44,018 bases of DNA from Bacteroidales bacterium (lineage in GTDB: Bacteria > Bacteroidota > Bacteroidia > Bacteroidales > GCA-2748055), in assembly GCA_029931975.1 (NCBI GenBank), contig JAOZQY010000030.1, positions 1-44,018 of the forward strand, read 5' to 3'. The notes under the pieces were generated by a model. That model worked only from the letters and a program-made list of their open reading frames with translations, did no database searches and had not been told where the DNA came from. Position 1 is the stretch's first letter, and each line of letters opens with the position of its first letter. A program made the translations under genes and the position numbers. Below, piece after piece: positions 42,735 to 44,018 of the stretch.

Positions 42735-43796
42735 TTATATTATGTCATCGTCGGGGAAGAAGGGACCGAAGATATATTCAAATAACCTAAAGCCGGGATT
42801 TGTGTTCCATTCCAGAAGCACGGGTTTACCAGAAGCGTCGATACAAACATCCCAACCAACAAAACGATTATAAGGAAATTTTCCGTGTGCTTTGATACAG
42901 GCCTGTAAAACTTCCTGAAACATTGGCACTTTTAGATCTGCAAAGAAGTATCCACTGTTCTTATGCTGCTCTCCCATATCAAAGCCCAATTCATCATAGG
43001 CTCTATTTGAAGGTTTTCCATCAGTGTCAAAATAGATTAACTGACCACCCGCAGAGAGATTATCAACCTTTAATCCATCTACACCAAATCTTAATGCTGC
43101 GAATTTAACAACCACGGATCCATCGTTTTTTATAAAGGTGCCAACCCTGATAGTATTCACGCTGCCAGAATACAAATCGTTAATAGGCTTGTACTGTTTT
43201 ACAAGAGGTTGAATAACATAGCTCCTTCCATGTTTTAGACTCTCAATCTTAAACTCCGAAGAATGAATCATTCGAACCTGCTTCCCCTGCAGTCCCTGAT
43301 CCTCTTTTACTACGATGATAGCATCATACTCCTGCAAGGCCTGTTCTACTTGTTCTTTTTTTTGAGATTCGAAATCCGCATTCAGAAATATCCCTGAAAT
43401 ATATACGAATAGGGGTTTAAGTGCGAAATCGCCAAAAATCTGGTAGTCAAACGTTTTATAATCACTGATATGAACAGAAGAAGCTGAACTGATCTGAGGT
43501 ACTAAGACATAGCGAAAATAGTCATCAGGTAGCCACCCCTCAATAAACTGCCCCCTGATTTCAGTATAGAGTGCCAGATAGGGCCAGAAGGCTTTACTAC
43601 CAAAGCGCTTCTTGGCATACTGCTTTATAGATCTCTTGATCTGTCTGTTAATTACTTTCTTTCCCTTCCTTTTAATGACTTCTCTTCTGGTTTTATGTGC
43701 TTCAAATCTTGAATAAATCATTTTACACTTCAGAACATAATGATACAATGACTGTACAAGATTGAAATATCTACTACCAGCTTCTGCTCTACCCAT
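42735..43796 (-). CDS. ATP-grasp protein, sugar-transfer-associated type
   Basis: A 353-residue protein. The N-terminal ~60 residues are strongly basic (THKTRREVIKRKGKKVI-type run). The rest fits the ATP-grasp fold: AIIVVKEDQGLQGKQVR (nucleotide loop), YVIQPLVKQYKPINDLYSGS, VNTIRVGTFI, FAALRFGVDGLKVDNLSAGG and the metal-binding end GWDVCIDASGKPVLLEWNTN. This pattern matches ATP-grasp proteins found in polysaccharide or exopolysaccharide loci, which likely form amide or ester links to sugars. No glycosyltransferase is within the window, but the locus may continue outside. The AT-rich composition matches the two preceding genes. Confidence 0.8.
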   Translation of the reverse strand: MGRAEAGSRYFNLVQSLYHYVLKCKMIYSRFEAHKTRREVIKRKGKKVINRQIKRSIKQYAKKRFGSKAFWPYLALYTEIRGQFIEGWLPDDYFRYVLVPQISSASSVHISDYKTFDYQIFGDFALKPLFVYISGIFLNADFESQKKEQVEQALQEYDAIIVVKEDQGLQGKQVRMIHSSEFKIESLKHGRSYVIQPLVKQYKPINDLYSGSVNTIRVGTFIKNDGSVVVKFAALRFGVDGLKVDNLSAGGQLIYFDTDGKPSNRAYDELGFDMGEQHKNSGYFFADLKVPMFQEVLQACIKAHGKFPYNRFVGWDVCIDASGKPVLLEWNTNPGFRLFEYIFGPFFPDDDII

Positions 43797-43942
43797 AGCC
43801 TCACTATTTATGTCTCTGTCTAAGGTAAGCTTTTTGAATCCATCTTTGTATAATTATGGCTAATAAATATTTCTATTTTCTCTTAATACTCAGATGCTTT
43901 CAAAGGCTCGGGTTGCCTCTGGTAAGCTTGGGCAGTAGTATG

Positions 43943-43976
43943 AAAACAAAAACCCGACCGGAGATCCGATCGGGTT
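43943..43976 (-). terminator. Rho-independent terminator of the minus-strand tRNA
   Basis: Arms AACCCGACCGG (43951-43961) and CCGATCGGGTT (43966-43976) around AGAT. In minus-strand RNA all 11 positions pair, one as G-U. In plus-strand RNA that position is a C-A mismatch. Reading leftward the stem is followed by TTTGTTTTC (43950-43942). The orientation and the 10-base distance from the tRNA end (43987) fit tRNA termination. Confidence 0.88.
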
Positions 43977-43986
43977 GATTTTGTTG

Positions 43987-44018
43987 TGGGAACTACTGGA
44001 TTCGAACCAGTGACCCCC
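43987..44018 (-). tRNA. tRNA, 3' part only (T arm and acceptor strand), truncated by the window edge
   Basis: Read on the minus strand: a GGGTC variable-loop end, T stem ACTGG / CCAGT closing the loop TTCGAAT (44006-44000), acceptor strand AGTTCCC (43994-43988) and discriminator A (43987). The next bases are CAA, so CCA is not encoded. The anticodon is outside the window. The GGGGGTC before the T stem resembles valine tRNAs, but identity is not established. Confidence 0.85.

Noticed and set aside
43856-43978. Possible 40-codon plus-strand ORF before the tRNA terminator
   Set aside because: It runs straight through the tRNA terminator hairpin, has no family resemblance and only a weak promoter-like sequence upstream.
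1-44018. CRISPR arrays, insertion sequences, prophage or restriction-modification genes
   Set aside because: No regularly spaced repeats, transposase, capsid/terminase or methylase motifs were seen on either strand.

Overview
The window looks like chromosomal DNA of a member of the Bacteroidota, most likely in the Bacteroidales/Marinilabiliales neighbourhood. The evidence is a type IX secretion C-terminal sorting domain on a subtilase, Bacteroidota-type -7 promoter boxes (TAnnTTTG) in front of several genes, families largely confined to the phylum (DUF4251, DUF4954, TlpA-like proteins with a DUF4369-like N-terminus, MG2/TonB-plug proteins), many lipoproteins, and few Shine-Dalgarno sequences. 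Both window edges cut a gene: fmt on the left and a minus-strand tRNA on the right.

Layout. 1-7 kb: fmt (partial), an orphan recombinase core-binding domain, a DUF4251 lipoprotein, a LysM glucosaminidase, cdd, an RluA-type pseudouridine synthase, panB and dnaK with a clear terminator. 7-11 kb: a compact unit of a MORN-repeat protein, a T9SS-exported S8 protease and exonuclease VII (xseA, xseB). 11-20 kb: a 1187-residue soluble hybrid histidine kinase, the CCA-adding enzyme, a secreted EEP-fold phosphoesterase, a beta-helix lipoprotein and a lipoprotein amidohydrolase. 20-26.4 kb: a small barrel protein and a TolC/HlyD pair, divergent from a sigma-54 response regulator and its kinase. 26.5-36.3 kb: an outer-membrane protein made of two related barrels, a membrane-anchored MutS-like ATPase, an internally deleted AGCS symporter, a TlpA-like thioredoxin, a fatty acid desaturase, a DUF1080 lipoprotein and DUF4954. 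36.3-44 kb: a large secreted modular protein, two convergent pseudogenes, two lipoproteins, and an AT-rich stretch with TetR, a PlsC-like acyltransferase, an ATP-grasp protein, a terminator and the partial tRNA.

How genes work together. The best regulatory circuit is at 20.8-26.4 kb. A 15/16 match to the sigma-54 (-24/-12) consensus lies 29 bases upstream of the hlyD-type start codon, facing away from an NtrC-type regulator that overlaps its own kinase gene. This two-component system therefore probably switches on the HlyD-TolC pair, which has no inner-membrane transporter next to it. The CCA enzyme is needed for the tRNA at the right edge, whose gene does not encode CCA.

Oddities. Three genes between 29.9 and 39.8 kb keep both natural ends but have lost their middle (AGCS symporter, MG2/TonB-plug protein, carboxypeptidase-regulatory-like protein). 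This is either local decay or an assembly artefact. Convergent gene pairs are packed very tightly, several sharing a 4-base double stop (CTAA/TTAG), and cdd/rluA end inside one shared palindrome. No CRISPR array, insertion sequence, transposase, prophage or rRNA was seen.
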